Shown here piece after piece: positions 8,090 to 17,080 of a stretch of 64,000 nucleotides of DNA. The DNA is from Lederbergia galactosidilytica (GTDB taxonomy: Bacteria > Bacillota > Bacilli > Bacillales > Bacillaceae_C), in the NCBI RefSeq assembly GCF_017873565.1, contig NZ_JAGGKH010000018.1:1-64000 (forward strand), read 5' to 3'. Position numbers and translations under genes: made by a program. Position 1 is the first letter of the stretch. Every line of letters begins with the position of its first letter. The notes below the pieces were generated by a model. The model searched no databases, had not been told where the DNA came from, and saw nothing but the letters and a program-made list of their open reading frames with translations.

Positions 8090-9838
8090 TCAAACACCCA
8101 ATTGTTGTACTTCAAATAATCGATAGTAATTCCCTTGTTTTCGCATTAATTCCTCATGCGTTCCAATTTCAGTTATTTGGCCATGCTCAATCAATACAAT
8201 TCGATCAGCATGAGTAATAGTGGAAAGTCGATGAGCAATAATAAATGTCGTTCTGTCCTTAGCTAATATATCGAGAGCTTCTTGAATTAGATGTTCACTC
8301 TCAAGATCAAGTGCTGAGGTAGCTTCATCTAATATTAAAAGCGGTGGATTTTTTAGAAAGACCCTTGCAATTGCAACCCTTTGTTTTTGCCCACCTGATA
8401 GCTTAACACCTCTTTCACCAACCATTGTATTATAGCCGTTAGACAACTTCATAATAAAATCATGTGCATTGGCTGCTTTAGCAGCTCGATAAACTTCTTC
8501 ATCTGTTGCTTCCGGTTTTCCTATTAGAATATTTGCTTTCACGGACTCACTAAACAATATATTGTCCTGGAGTACCATTCCAATCCTATCCCGTAAGCTG
8601 CGTACTTTTAATTGGCGAATATCTTCACCATCTAATAACACTCTTCCAGAACTAACATCATAAAATCGAGGAATCAAACTAACTAAGGTCGATTTTCCTC
8701 CTCCACTCATACCGACAAATGCAATCGTTTCACCTGCTTGTACTTGTAGATTAATATTTTCTAAAACAGGTTTCTCCTTTTCATCATAGGCAAAAGTAAC
8801 TTGATCAAATTGAATATCGCCCTTTACTTCCTTCGGTTCCTTTGCACTAGGGCTATCTTCAATATCATATTTTTCATCAGCTAATTGAAATACCCGGTCC
8901 ATCGAAGCAATCGCTTGAGTTAAGGTTGTGGATGAATTCACTAATCGTCTTAGGGGATTGTATAATCTTTCGACATATCCCATAAAAGCAACTAAAGTTC
9001 CAATCGATAGATTGCCGTTAATCACTTGGTAGCCCGAGTATGTAATAACGATTAAAGGGGCTAGGTCCGTAATCGTATTAACAACAGAAAAAGCCTTTGC
9101 TGTCCAACTTGTATGAATCAAAGCTCTATTTAAGAAACGACGATTGTTTTTATCAAATTGCTTTTGTTCATAGTCCTCAATCGCAAAACTTTTGATAAGT
9201 GACATGCCCGCTACTCTTTCATGCAAATAGCTTTGGACTTGTGCAAGTGCTTGAGATCGTTCACGAGTAAGTTTTCGCAAATTACCAAAGAAATAACGGA
9301 CAGAAATAATGTAAAACGGAAAAACTGCTAAGGAAACAAGCGTTAAGGGAACATCAAGGGAGACCATGATCCCAATTGCAATTAAAACAGTTGCCGCATC
9401 AAGCCAGAGATTCATTAATCCAGTAATCACAAAATCCTTCGTTTGTTCTACATCATTAATGACTCGTGAAATAATCTCTCCTGCTCGAGTATTGGAATAA
9501 AATTTAAAACTTAATTTCTGGATGTGCGTAAATAAACGATCACGTATATCATATAGCACTTTATTGGCTGTCCACTGGGCAAAATATTGTCTAAAATATT
9601 CAACAGGTGGCCTAATAACAATAAAAAGTGTAAACATAATGCCCATCGTCCAAAATAAATGAGTTGTTTTTTCCGCTGTGGTCATATTTTCCGCACTAAT
9701 AACATCATCAATCACATACTTCATTAACATAGGAATGAGAAGTGGAATTGCAAATTTGATAACACCAATAATAAGTGTCCAAAATATTCTCCAACGATAA
9801 GGTTTAACAAATTTTAAATATCTTCTAATAACTCCCAA
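8090..9838 (-). CDS. ygaD: ABC exporter half-transporter YgaD
   Basis: This 582-residue fused permease-ATPase of the MsbA/BmrA class has six membrane helices in residues 15-300 and a nucleotide-binding domain from about 335. Walker [10 protein letters not shown], the LSGGQKQR signature, Walker [13 protein letters not shown] and the switch histidine in IIAHRLS are intact. It should act as a homodimeric exporter of a hydrophobic compound; the substrate is unknown. The start is TTG, eight bases after AGGAGTG. The order gsaB-ygaE-ygaD is conserved with B. subtilis, supporting the name. Confidence 0.9.
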   Translation of the reverse strand: MGVIRRYLKFVKPYRWRIFWTLIIGVIKFAIPLLIPMLMKYVIDDVISAENMTTAEKTTHLFWTMGIMFTLFIVIRPPVEYFRQYFAQWTANKVLYDIRDRLFTHIQKLSFKFYSNTRAGEIISRVINDVEQTKDFVITGLMNLWLDAATVLIAIGIMVSLDVPLTLVSLAVFPFYIISVRYFFGNLRKLTRERSQALAQVQSYLHERVAGMSLIKSFAIEDYEQKQFDKNNRRFLNRALIHTSWTAKAFSVVNTITDLAPLIVITYSGYQVINGNLSIGTLVAFMGYVERLYNPLRRLVNSSTTLTQAIASMDRVFQLADEKYDIEDSPSAKEPKEVKGDIQFDQVTFAYDEKEKPVLENINLQVQAGETIAFVGMSGGGKSTLVSLIPRFYDVSSGRVLLDGEDIRQLKVRSLRDRIGMVLQDNILFSESVKANILIGKPEATDEEVYRAAKAANAHDFIMKLSNGYNTMVGERGVKLSGGQKQRVAIARVFLKNPPLLILDEATSALDLESEHLIQEALDILAKDRTTFIIAHRLSTITHADRIVLIEHGQITEIGTHEELMRKQGNYYRLFEVQQLGV

Positions 9839-9972
9839 TCAAAATCCACTCCTAGCTTAAAATAGCGAAAGGCGGTTGCTCAGGGACGACAAGCAAATGT
9901 TCCTGAACCATAGAAGGGTGATTTTTCCCTTCGTTGGTTCAGGGTTATTTGACCTCGAGTCCCTACCGCCTG

Positions 9973-10216
9973 TAGCTAGACAAATAGAAAAGCGTAAACG
10001 CCTGTTAGCAACGTACAAACTTTGGTCATAAGGTTGAACGGCTAAAGGGCGCGCCCTCCTGGCGCAACGCCGTTCTGACCAACATCCTGTTGACCTGATA
10101 AAGGAAACACGATAAACCCAAAGGGTGAATCGATATTGACTTATCGTAGGAAGGCACCGAAAGTTTGCTTGGCGCTAGGCGCCGGAGCTAGACAATAGAA
10201 AGCATAAGCGCCTGTT
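9973..10216 (+). repeat. Intergenic repeat family 2, copy 1
   Basis: This non-coding stretch begins and ends with related units (about 9973-10006 and 10187-10216, both reading GCTAGACAA-ATAGAAA followed by a GCG..AA.CGCCTGTT core). Inside are ACGTACAA and CTGACCAACATCCTGTTG, which recur in the same order at 52211-52356. It also contains several GC-rich inverted segments. The whole gap 9839-10281 has no gene. The left part (9890-9955) has an inverted repeat TTCCTGAACC/GGTTCAGG around AGAAGGG/CCCTTCG. Confidence 0.6.
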
Positions 10217-10281
10217 TAAAGAATGGGCGGTTAAATATACAACATCTGACGCACCGTTCCTTTGAACTTAACCGTACCGAA

Positions 10282-10812
10282 CTAACTTCTGTAACTTAAA
10301 TAACGATCATACCAAATATCAATAAAATCAGCGGCGAATGGCCCTTTCCTCTGTCGAATCCAAGAAATAAGCTTTTGCACATTTCTTTTTAATATATGGT
10401 CGATTTCTTCAGGGTAGCCCATATGTAATCGATTGTATTCGTATTCATCCTCATCTAGAAGAGAATATGTCATATCTGGAAATACCTTGATATCCAAGTC
10501 ATAATCGATATATTTTAAGGCCTCCACATCTACAACAAACGGAGATCCAAGATTACAATAATAATAAATCCCATCATCTCTGATCATGCCGATAATATTG
10601 AACCATAAATCAGTGTGAAAATAGGTGATGGCTGGTTCACGGGTGATCCATGTTCTACCATCCGATTCCGTTACTAAAGTATGGTCATTTCCACCAATTA
10701 GCAAATGACTATTAGCTTTTAACACTTTTGTTTCTTCCCAAACGCGGTGTAAATGACCATCATGTTTGTAACTATGTATTTGTATATTCTCTCCTTCAAC
10801 TGGAATTTGCAT
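10282..10812 (-). CDS. ygaC: Nucleoside tri-/diphosphatase, DUF402 (YgaC/Ntdp)
   Basis: The 176-residue protein is collinear with B. subtilis YgaC across its whole length, including [29 protein letters not shown] and the C-terminal KGPFAADF segment. The DUF402 family homologue in Staphylococcus (Ntdp) hydrolyses nucleoside tri- and diphosphates with divalent metal. The acidic cluster around DYDLDIKV provides likely metal ligands. An AGGAGAAATTA sequence precedes the ATG. Position between ygaD and sspE matches B. subtilis, except that ygaB is not seen. Confidence 0.9.
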   Translation of the reverse strand: MQIPVEGENIQIHSYKHDGHLHRVWEETKVLKANSHLLIGGNDHTLVTESDGRTWITREPAITYFHTDLWFNIIGMIRDDGIYYYCNLGSPFVVDVEALKYIDYDLDIKVFPDMTYSLLDEDEYEYNRLHMGYPEEIDHILKRNVQKLISWIRQRKGPFAADFIDIWYDRYLSYRS

Positions 10813-10995
10813 TAATTTCTCCTACTTTCTCTCTCCCTGTACAATAGTTTTTCTAAAATGAAATATGAATATTTTTATTATAACGTTTTTCTTCCCTGTT
10901 TAAAACCAATCCGTTTGCACATTTCCCATTAAGAAGCGAAGGGATTGTGCCTTGATTGGCCTAACATGTAATGTTTTAAGTCAAGCAAAGGACGG

Positions 10996-11024
10996 TTGAC
11001 TTTTTTATTGTTAAGTTCTATTAT
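10996..11024 (+). promoter_or_regulatory. Sigma-A promoter in the ygaC-sspE gap
   Basis: TTGACT (10996-11001) and TATTAT (11019-11024) are separated by exactly 17 bp on the plus strand. No annotated plus-strand gene follows until 13721, but a strong terminator stands at 11212-11251, so a transcript of about 220 nt is predicted. Confidence 0.6.
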
Positions 11025-11056
11025 GGATAATCATGTAGAAATCAAGCGTATGAGGA

Positions 11057-11224
11057 ATGACTAGTAAAGGGATATATGAGATTACTATGGCTCATAAGCA
11101 AATAGGATTATCACTTGACCACGAAAAGGGAAAATATTCTATATGTGTTTTATACTTTTATTCCCTTAAAAAGATGGATGATGTCTATTTTTTACAAATG
11201 GAATGGAATAGAATAAGGGTCTAA
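11057..11224 (+). CDS. Possible 55-residue small protein or small RNA region
   Basis: An ATG followed by 55 codons lies between the promoter at 10996 and the terminator at 11212. The stop codon is inside the left arm of the terminator stem. GAGGA lies too close to the ATG for a normal ribosome-binding site, so the transcript could be a small RNA rather than a message. The predicted peptide resembles no family I know. The position is where B. subtilis has ygaB, but I see no similarity to it. Confidence 0.3.
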   Translation: MTSKGIYEITMAHKQIGLSLDHEKGKYSICVLYFYSLKKMDDVYFLQMEWNRIRV

Positions 11225-11251
11225 CTTTCGCATGAAAGTTAGACCCTTATT
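11212..11251. terminator. Strong terminator between sspE and the plus-strand unit
   Basis: An 18-bp perfect inverted repeat (11212-11229 and 11234-11251) with a 4-base loop begins AATAAGGGTC. It lies directly after the sspE stop codon on the minus strand and could also stop the plus-strand transcript. Confidence 0.88.
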
Positions 11252-11256
11252 GGACA

Positions 11257-11442
11257 TTATTGTTGTCCGTAATTTCCTGCGTTATTTGCTTTGTTTGCTT
11301 CTGCCTTTTTATTACGCTCTTTTACAGATTGAACATCTGTTTCGCTAGCGAATTCAGCCCCATAATTTCCTTGTGCACTAGCTGCGTTTTGTTGTTTTAC
11401 TTGTTCAACGTTTGTACCCGCTTTTGATTTTTTGTTTGCCAA
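11257..11442 (-). CDS. sspE: Gamma-type small acid-soluble spore protein
   Basis: The 61-residue, Gln/Asn/Ala-rich protein contains the GAEFASETD motif, cleaved by the germination protease GPR, flanked by KQQN and KERN repeats typical of gamma-type SASP. It serves as an amino-acid store in the spore core. I chose the TTG at 11440-11442 because a GGAGGTGAT ribosome-binding site sits four bases before it and the product then starts MANKKSK like other SspE proteins. It has a single E/F-A-S-E-T cleavage unit, shorter than B. subtilis SspE, which has two. It is downstream of fabL as in B. subtilis. Confidence 0.9.
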   Translation of the reverse strand: MANKKSKAGTNVEQVKQQNAASAQGNYGAEFASETDVQSVKERNKKAEANKANNAGNYGQQ

Positions 11443-11454
11443 TGGTATCACCTC

Positions 11455-11480
11455 CACGTTTGTTAATGTAACCAAACGTG
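11455..11480 (-). promoter_or_regulatory. 5' UTR hairpin adjoining the sspE ribosome-binding site
   Basis: CACGTTTG and CAAACGTG (11455-11462 and 11473-11480) form a perfect 8-bp stem in the leader, abutting the GGAGGTGAT ribosome-binding site. It may stabilise the long-lived spore message or modulate translation. Confidence 0.45.
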
Positions 11481-11534
11481 AAATTTTAATCCCAAAAAAG
11501 CAAAAAAATTTTTTTCTAATAATTATGGCTAGCT

Positions 11535-12356
<822 letters not shown>

Positions 12357-12454
12357 TTAATTCTCTTTTTCCTGTCATACAACTATTTCTTAGCATGCTG
12401 AAACGGCACAGGATGCTCCACTACAAGTTGAGGATCTATCATTAGATATTATCG

Positions 12455-13570
12455 TTATTCACCGGATTTTTGAGTATCCTTATATGCTTTCCAAATTTTT
12501 TGATGTGGCACAGGGAAAGCGAGTGCCTCCAGTTCCTGTTCTGTTACAAGCCGAACCCCATCCTGAAGGTTCACTGTTTTAGCAATCTCACCAGCAAAGA
12601 CATCCATCGACCATTTTAAATGAGAAAAGACATGATCAACATGTGTAAAACTCCCAGTTTCAAGCTGAATCTCAGTATCGTATTGCTGCTCCAAATAACG
12701 GGAAAGTGCTTGTCTTTGGGTAGAATATTGCTTATTCACGGTTACTTCCATTGTAGGAAATTCCCAGAGATTGGCTAGCAGACCTTCATTTGGTCTTTTA
12801 CGAATAAGGTAGAGATTGTCAGCGGTTTTTAACACCGCAGATAATAATGAAATATTCTTCACTGACTTTTTACGAGTCTTGACTGGCAATACTTGTTCCT
12901 TTCCATTCGCATAGGCTTGACAATGCTCTCTTACTGGGCAAAGCAGACATGCTGGAGATGTCGGCGTACAGATAAGTGCTCCTAATTCCATTAAAGCCTG
13001 ATTAAAGTAAGATGGATTCGATTGATCAATTAATGTTCGCACAGCTGCTTCAAATATTTTTCTAGTGGAAGGTTTTGCTATATCTGCTTCAATCAATAAG
13101 ATTCGGGATAAAACACGCATAACATTTCCATCTACAGCTGGTTCAGGTTTCCCATAAGCTATGCTTAGAATGGCACCTGCCGTATAAGGGCCAACACCTT
13201 TTAATTTAGAAATTTCTTTTGGTGTATCTGGCACTATTCCATTGTATTTCTCTACCACTTCTTTTACAGCTGAATGTAAATTTCGAACACGGGAATAGTA
13301 TCCAAGACCCTCCCATATTTTTAAAACAGCTTCTTCATCCGCGGCAGCGAATTCTTCCATCGTGGGAAATTCCTCCATAAACCGTTCAAAATATGGAATG
13401 ACTGTGTCAACCCTTGTTTGTTGTAACATAATCTCAGATACCCATACCTTATATGGTTGATTATCTTTTCGCCACGGAAGATCACGTTGTTCTTCTACAA
13501 ACCAATTCAACAAATCTTCACGAAATTGTTGAATATTCATTTCTTGATGTTCTAACTTAGATTCTTCCAT
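12455..13570 (-). CDS. mutY: A/G-specific adenine DNA glycosylase MutY
   Basis: MutY removes adenine mispaired with 8-oxoguanine. The 371-residue protein has the helix-hairpin-helix segment [10 protein letters not shown] followed by the catalytic Asp in PAVDGNVMR. The iron-sulfur cluster motif C-x6-C-x2-C-x5-C spans [17 protein letters not shown]. The C-terminal Nudix-like domain (about 230-360) recognises 8-oxoG and contains [16 protein letters not shown]. The start is ATG after GGAGCG; an internal ATG ten codons later is also possible. Synteny (yfhP-mutY-fabL) agrees. Confidence 0.95.
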   Translation of the reverse strand: MEESKLEHQEMNIQQFREDLLNWFVEEQRDLPWRKDNQPYKVWVSEIMLQQTRVDTVIPYFERFMEEFPTMEEFAAADEEAVLKIWEGLGYYSRVRNLHSAVKEVVEKYNGIVPDTPKEISKLKGVGPYTAGAILSIAYGKPEPAVDGNVMRVLSRILLIEADIAKPSTRKIFEAAVRTLIDQSNPSYFNQALMELGALICTPTSPACLLCPVREHCQAYANGKEQVLPVKTRKKSVKNISLLSAVLKTADNLYLIRKRPNEGLLANLWEFPTMEVTVNKQYSTQRQALSRYLEQQYDTEIQLETGSFTHVDHVFSHLKWSMDVFAGEIAKTVNLQDGVRLVTEQELEALAFPVPHQKIWKAYKDTQKSGE

Positions 13571-13720
13571 ATTTAACGCTCCTACATGTTAATTTATATC
13601 CTTTTTAGGGAAACATATAAATGATCAGACTTTGAGTCCGTATTGCATTCTATATTTTTTTAAAATAAGATTAAAACATAGGGAAAAAATCATAACACCC
13701 TTTTTCAAGGAGGATTTAGA

Positions 13721-14701
13721 TTGGATACTGCCACTCATATTGCTATGGGTGTTGCGATTGGTGGACTCGCTACCCTAGATCCTGTTGTTGCTGAAAGCAC
13801 CGCCAATACTCACAGTGTTTTAGTAGCGGCCATCATTGGATCGCAAATACCTGATATTGATACATTTTTAAAATTACGTAATAATGCCGTTTATATAAGG
13901 AATCACCGTGGAGTAACCCACTCTATCCCAGCAATTTTATTATGGCCACTTCTTGTAACGGCCTTGGTTGCCTTAATTTTTCCTGAAGCCAACTTATTTC
14001 ATTTATGGCTTTGGTCCTTTATAGCTGTTTTTTTACATGTGTTTGTTGATATTTTCAACGCATATGGAACACAAGCATTAAGGCCATTTTCGGCAAATTG
14101 GGTCGCATTAGGAGTTATTAACACTTTTGATCCAATCATTTTTGGACTACATGTCTTAGCCATTTTCATTTGGGCATTGGGAGCGGCACCGGGATACACA
14201 TTTTTAACACTGTATATTGTAGTCTTTTTCTACTATATTCTGCGGTTTATTATGCAGAAAGTCGTAAAGTCAGCTGTATTAAAATCAATCCCAGATGCTA
14301 AACAAATTATTATTGCACCTACCATGCATTTTAACCAATGGCGATTAGCCGTGATTTCAAAAGAGTTTTTCTACGTTGGCCGAGCGTTTAAACGTTCGAT
14401 CACAATCTTTGATAAGTTCAAACGGATTCCTGTTCCGGAAACACCCGAAATTGAAGCAGCAAAACTCGATAAAAATGTTTCAGCTTTTTTATCTTTCTCT
14501 CCTGTTTATCGTTGGGAAATTAAAGATTTCGACGATTATAAGGAAGTGCGGTTCATTGATTTACGATATAGAAGTAATGGGCATTATCCATTTGTAGCCA
14601 TCGTCCATTTAGATGCCGATCTACGGATCCTCACATCTTATACCGGTTGGATTTATAGTGAGGAAAAACTTAGAAAGAAATTAAATATTATCATGGATTA
14701 A
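13721..14701 (+). CDS. yfhP: Membrane-bound metal-dependent hydrolase YfhP
   Basis: The 326-residue protein has the YdjM/DUF457-type N-terminal membrane domain (residues 1-190, about four helices) with conserved metal-binding motifs THIAMG, IPDIDTF, NHRGVTHS and HVFVDIFN. A soluble C-terminal region of about 140 residues follows. B. subtilis YfhP is described as a negative regulator affecting biofilm and secreted-protein genes; the chemical substrate is unknown. TTG start with GGAGGATTTAGA upstream. Divergent from mutY, as in B. subtilis. Confidence 0.88.
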   Translation: MDTATHIAMGVAIGGLATLDPVVAESTANTHSVLVAAIIGSQIPDIDTFLKLRNNAVYIRNHRGVTHSIPAILLWPLLVTALVALIFPEANLFHLWLWSFIAVFLHVFVDIFNAYGTQALRPFSANWVALGVINTFDPIIFGLHVLAIFIWALGAAPGYTFLTLYIVVFFYYILRFIMQKVVKSAVLKSIPDAKQIIIAPTMHFNQWRLAVISKEFFYVGRAFKRSITIFDKFKRIPVPETPEIEAAKLDKNVSAFLSFSPVYRWEIKDFDDYKEVRFIDLRYRSNGHYPFVAIVHLDADLRILTSYTGWIYSEEKLRKKLNIIMD

Positions 14702-14806
14702 CAATACAAAAGCTTGTGGTCATCAATCTAAGGTGTATGTTTTCTTCTTTATAACCCATAATAAAGTTGACGAATGAATTCATCGTCAATAAAGGAGGGT
14801 ATCCCA

Positions 14807-14977
14807 TTGCGTAATAAAGCAAAAGATTTCCCATATAAAAATGAAAACAAATTTGATGGTGAACCACGAGCTAAGGCTGAATATTCTCCAATGCGAGCTG
14901 ATGGAACAATTAACACTGATCCACAAGGTAGAATGCGTGCATCGGGGAATAGAGAAGGAAACTCCAATCAGTCTTAA
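14807..14977 (+). CDS. sspK: Small acid-soluble spore protein K
   Basis: The 56-residue basic protein has the SspK pattern FPYx[21 protein letters not shown] and GRMRASG. Minor SASP of this type are made in the forespore under sigma-G. TTG start at 14807, seven bases after AAAGGAGGG; an in-frame upstream ATG at 14774 lacks a ribosome-binding site. Located between yfhP and yfhH as part of the spore gene series. Confidence 0.9.
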   Translation: MRNKAKDFPYKNENKFDGEPRAKAEYSPMRADGTINTDPQGRMRASGNREGNSNQS

Positions 14978-15003
14978 TTATTCACCAACAAGGAGGATTT
15001 TAA

Positions 15004-15168
15004 ATGGGTAAAATCGATGGGAATACACATCAAAACCGTAGTTTAAGTCCTTTTAATCGCGGGTTCTACAATCCGAAAAAAATGAGTTCTCAAGTTAATG
15101 GTCAAACAGCATTATCCCAAACAGACATTATTAGGGAAAGAGCTGCTGTAACGAAGTACAAAAAATAA
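15004..15168 (+). CDS. YpzG-like small protein
   Basis: The 54-residue basic, hydrophilic protein has NRGFYNPKKM and a SQVNGQT motif followed by SQTDIIRERAA, resembling the YpzG family of small Bacillus proteins. AAGGAGGATTT precedes the ATG, and the gene follows sspK by 26 bp with a strong terminator after it, so the two form a unit. Function unknown; a sporulation role is inferred from context only. Confidence 0.7.
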   Translation: MGKIDGNTHQNRSLSPFNRGFYNPKKMSSQVNGQTALSQTDIIRERAAVTKYKK

Positions 15169-15172
15169 AGAG

Positions 15173-15211
15173 AATTTCCATCAGTAGGGAGTGTTCCTAC
15201 TGATGGAAATT
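15173..15211. terminator. Bidirectional terminator after the sspK unit
   Basis: A perfect 16-bp inverted repeat (15173-15188 and 15196-15211, 7-base loop) is followed by a T-run on the plus strand. It lies between the converging ypzG-like gene and yfhH. Confidence 0.9.
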
Positions 15212-15213
15212 TT

Positions 15214-15534
15214 TTATACTTTTTTAAGTAAGGAAATTGGGAGTGCTTCCTCCTCACCAGAACCATCTAATCGGTATCCCCAAGCAAAAACACCTTTTAA
15301 ATAATCAACTTTGAAATATGTACCTGGCGCACCTACAACGGCATAAATTTCACTTGGCTTAAAATCGCTAGGATTCAATAAGTAAGCTTCAGCCATCACC
15401 GCTCTGCGTTCCAATACAGCGAATTCATTAATCATGCCAAGTTGCTCCGCTTTTCTTGCTTTTTCCTTCATTAAAGCTATTTCTTGTTTAAGTTCCTCAT
15501 TTGTCATTTCACTGTATTTCTTTTCCCTCTCCAT
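15214..15534 (-). CDS. yfhH: YfhH family protein (DUF1811)
   Basis: The 106-residue protein begins MEREKKYSEMT, has an N-terminal helical hairpin (residues 5-50) and a C-terminal beta-barrel-like half with FKVDYLKGVFAWGYRL. Size and location beside recX match Bacillus YfhH. Its function is not known. The ATG at 15534 follows AAGGGGATT, which lies between the recX stop and this start; a longer in-frame start overlaps recX and is less likely. It is co-transcribed with recX. Confidence 0.85.
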   Translation of the reverse strand: MEREKKYSEMTNEELKQEIALMKEKARKAEQLGMINEFAVLERRAVMAEAYLLNPSDFKPSEIYAVVGAPGTYFKVDYLKGVFAWGYRLDGSGEEEALPISLLKKV

Positions 15535-15547
15535 TACAATAATCCCC

Positions 15548-16339
15548 TTATTCATTTTCATCTAAAAATCGATCAATCATGTCCAATTCAAAACCTTTAC
15601 GAAATAGAGCTTGCTTCATCTTTTGCCGGTATTCAAATCCATCTAAATGTTGATATTTGCGTTGAGCTTTCTCTCCATGTTTGAGGAGTGTCTGCCATTC
15701 CTCATCCTCATCTTTTTCAAAGTCTATTTCTTCTATGGCCACTGAAATGATCGCAAACGAAAAACCTTTCGTTTGAAGGAAATTCTCCAACTTTTGTTTT
15801 AATATTTTTTCTGACAGTTTTTTATTTTTTGCAGCATATTTATTCCCTAATTGAATTGCATGCTCAATTTGATCCTCTTTTTTATATAGAGATAAAGCTT
15901 CTTCTATGTTTGAATCGGAAATAGCTTTTTGTAACAGCTCTTGTTTTATATTATATGGACCTTTTTTTCCCGCGCTTATTTGCGTGCGAACAAACGCCTT
16001 TGCGAATTCCAAGTCATCTACATATTGGTGCTCATGCAATTTTTGCATTACTTGTTCAATTACTTGTATATTCCAATCTTTTTTAGCTAAATGATCCTTA
16101 ATTTCTCCTTCCGCTCTCATGCGGAATGATAAATAATGGATTGCTTCATTATAGGCTTTTCTAATTTCGTCTTCATATTGTAGCTGAATAACTTCAAAAT
16201 CAGCTAATTCCTTACCTTTCACTAATCCGTATCGAATTAATATTGCTTCATCCACACTAAAGGCGTATTTCTCATCTAAAAAAAGATTATAGCGATCTGC
16301 TCTTTTCTTTTGCGCTGTGATTTTAGTGATGATCGCCAT
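15548..16339 (-). CDS. recX: Regulatory protein RecX
   Basis: This 263-residue, highly helical protein has three-helix repeats typical of long Firmicutes RecX, including AIHYLSFRMRAEGEIKDHL and FRKGFELDMI near the C terminus. RecX modulates RecA filament assembly in DNA repair and recombination. It starts at ATG 16339 with MAIITKITAQKKRADRYN, and overlaps closely with yfhH downstream (13 bp gap), giving a two-gene operon. Synteny with B. subtilis (yfhG) is exact. Confidence 0.92.
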   Translation of the reverse strand: MAIITKITAQKKRADRYNLFLDEKYAFSVDEAILIRYGLVKGKELADFEVIQLQYEDEIRKAYNEAIHYLSFRMRAEGEIKDHLAKKDWNIQVIEQVMQKLHEHQYVDDLEFAKAFVRTQISAGKKGPYNIKQELLQKAISDSNIEEALSLYKKEDQIEHAIQLGNKYAAKNKKLSEKILKQKLENFLQTKGFSFAIISVAIEEIDFEKDEDEEWQTLLKHGEKAQRKYQHLDGFEYRQKMKQALFRKGFELDMIDRFLDENE

Positions 16340-16678
16340 TGCTAATCACCCCTTCATCTTACCTACTGGCTCTATTCTACCATAATATCCTTTAAAGGTT
16401 ATTTATTAAATCCGGTAAAAGGAGAATCTCATCAAATCCGTGTGGAACCTAGTTATCCTAGGAAAGTCTACTATCTTAAGGTTCAGTTCCAGTTGATGGT
16501 CTGTAGTAAATATTGACAAAAACATTTAGAAAATCCAATCAACAGAAATCCTCAGCTCAGATAATAGTCTTTAATGTATACAATTTAATCCACCTCTTGA
16601 TAACACAGTTTTATGTATGTTTATTAAAGTTTTGGAGAAAAATGTTAGATGAAGTCTAGAGCAAAAGGAGTTGATCCT
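16340..16678. other. Spacer between recX and yfhE
   Basis: The roughly 340-bp gap holds the divergent promoter regions of recX and yfhE-yfhD. A short palindrome (CCTAG..CTAGG near 16450) is present. I see no gene or clear RNA element. Confidence 0.4.
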
Positions 16679-16801
16679 ATGAGTAAAAATAAAGACGTTC
16701 AAACAAAAAGTACTCTATCTACAACCCAAGAAGTACTTTATGCAAAGGAATTTAAACAAGCTGATCGAGCAGGCGGCTACACACATTCCCGAAGAAAATG
16801 A
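16679..16801 (+). CDS. yfhE: YfhE family small protein
   Basis: The 40-residue protein contains TQEVLYAKEFKQADRAGGY, the conserved core of Bacillus YfhE. An AAAAGGAG ribosome-binding site lies eight bases before the ATG. It precedes yfhD by 36 bp, as in B. subtilis, where both are small proteins of unknown function with stationary-phase or sporulation association. Missed by length-limited gene finding. Confidence 0.88.
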   Translation: MSKNKDVQTKSTLSTTQEVLYAKEFKQADRAGGYTHSRRK

Positions 16802-16837
16802 TCCAATTTTTTCATTATAATAATGGAGGGTATTTAA

Positions 16838-17023
16838 ATGGGTAGAGATGATCGTAGAAAAGCACGTGATAAGAATAAACAAAAGCTTCCACAAGTGCCA
16901 CAAAATATGAAATCAGATGGTCTTGATGTTGAATTTTCCCAAGAAGTGGCAGATCAAAATGATTTAGAAGCAATGGCCAGAGCCGACGAAGCGGACAAGA
17001 GAGCGCAAAAACGCAAAAGTTAA
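16838..17023 (+). CDS. yfhD: YfhD family small protein
   Basis: The 61-residue hydrophilic protein matches the YfhD pattern from end to end: MGRDD, RDKNKQKLPQVP, SDGLDVEFSQE, and an Ala/Glu/Arg-rich tail EAMARADEADKRA. A GGAGGGT ribosome-binding site precedes the ATG. It forms a unit with yfhE and is followed by a terminator. The function is unknown. Confidence 0.9.
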   Translation: MGRDDRRKARDKNKQKLPQVPQNMKSDGLDVEFSQEVADQNDLEAMARADEADKRAQKRKS

Positions 17024-17042
17024 GTTAAAATGAATTAAAACT

Positions 17043-17068
17043 GGGATGGACAATATAGAGTCCATCCC
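17043..17068. terminator. Terminator between yfhD and the sulfatase gene
   Basis: A 9-bp perfect stem (17043-17051 and 17060-17068) with an 8-base loop separates converging genes. The minus-strand side has the better T-run (AGTTTTAATT). Confidence 0.75.
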
Positions 17069-17080
17069 TAAATCTTGGCA

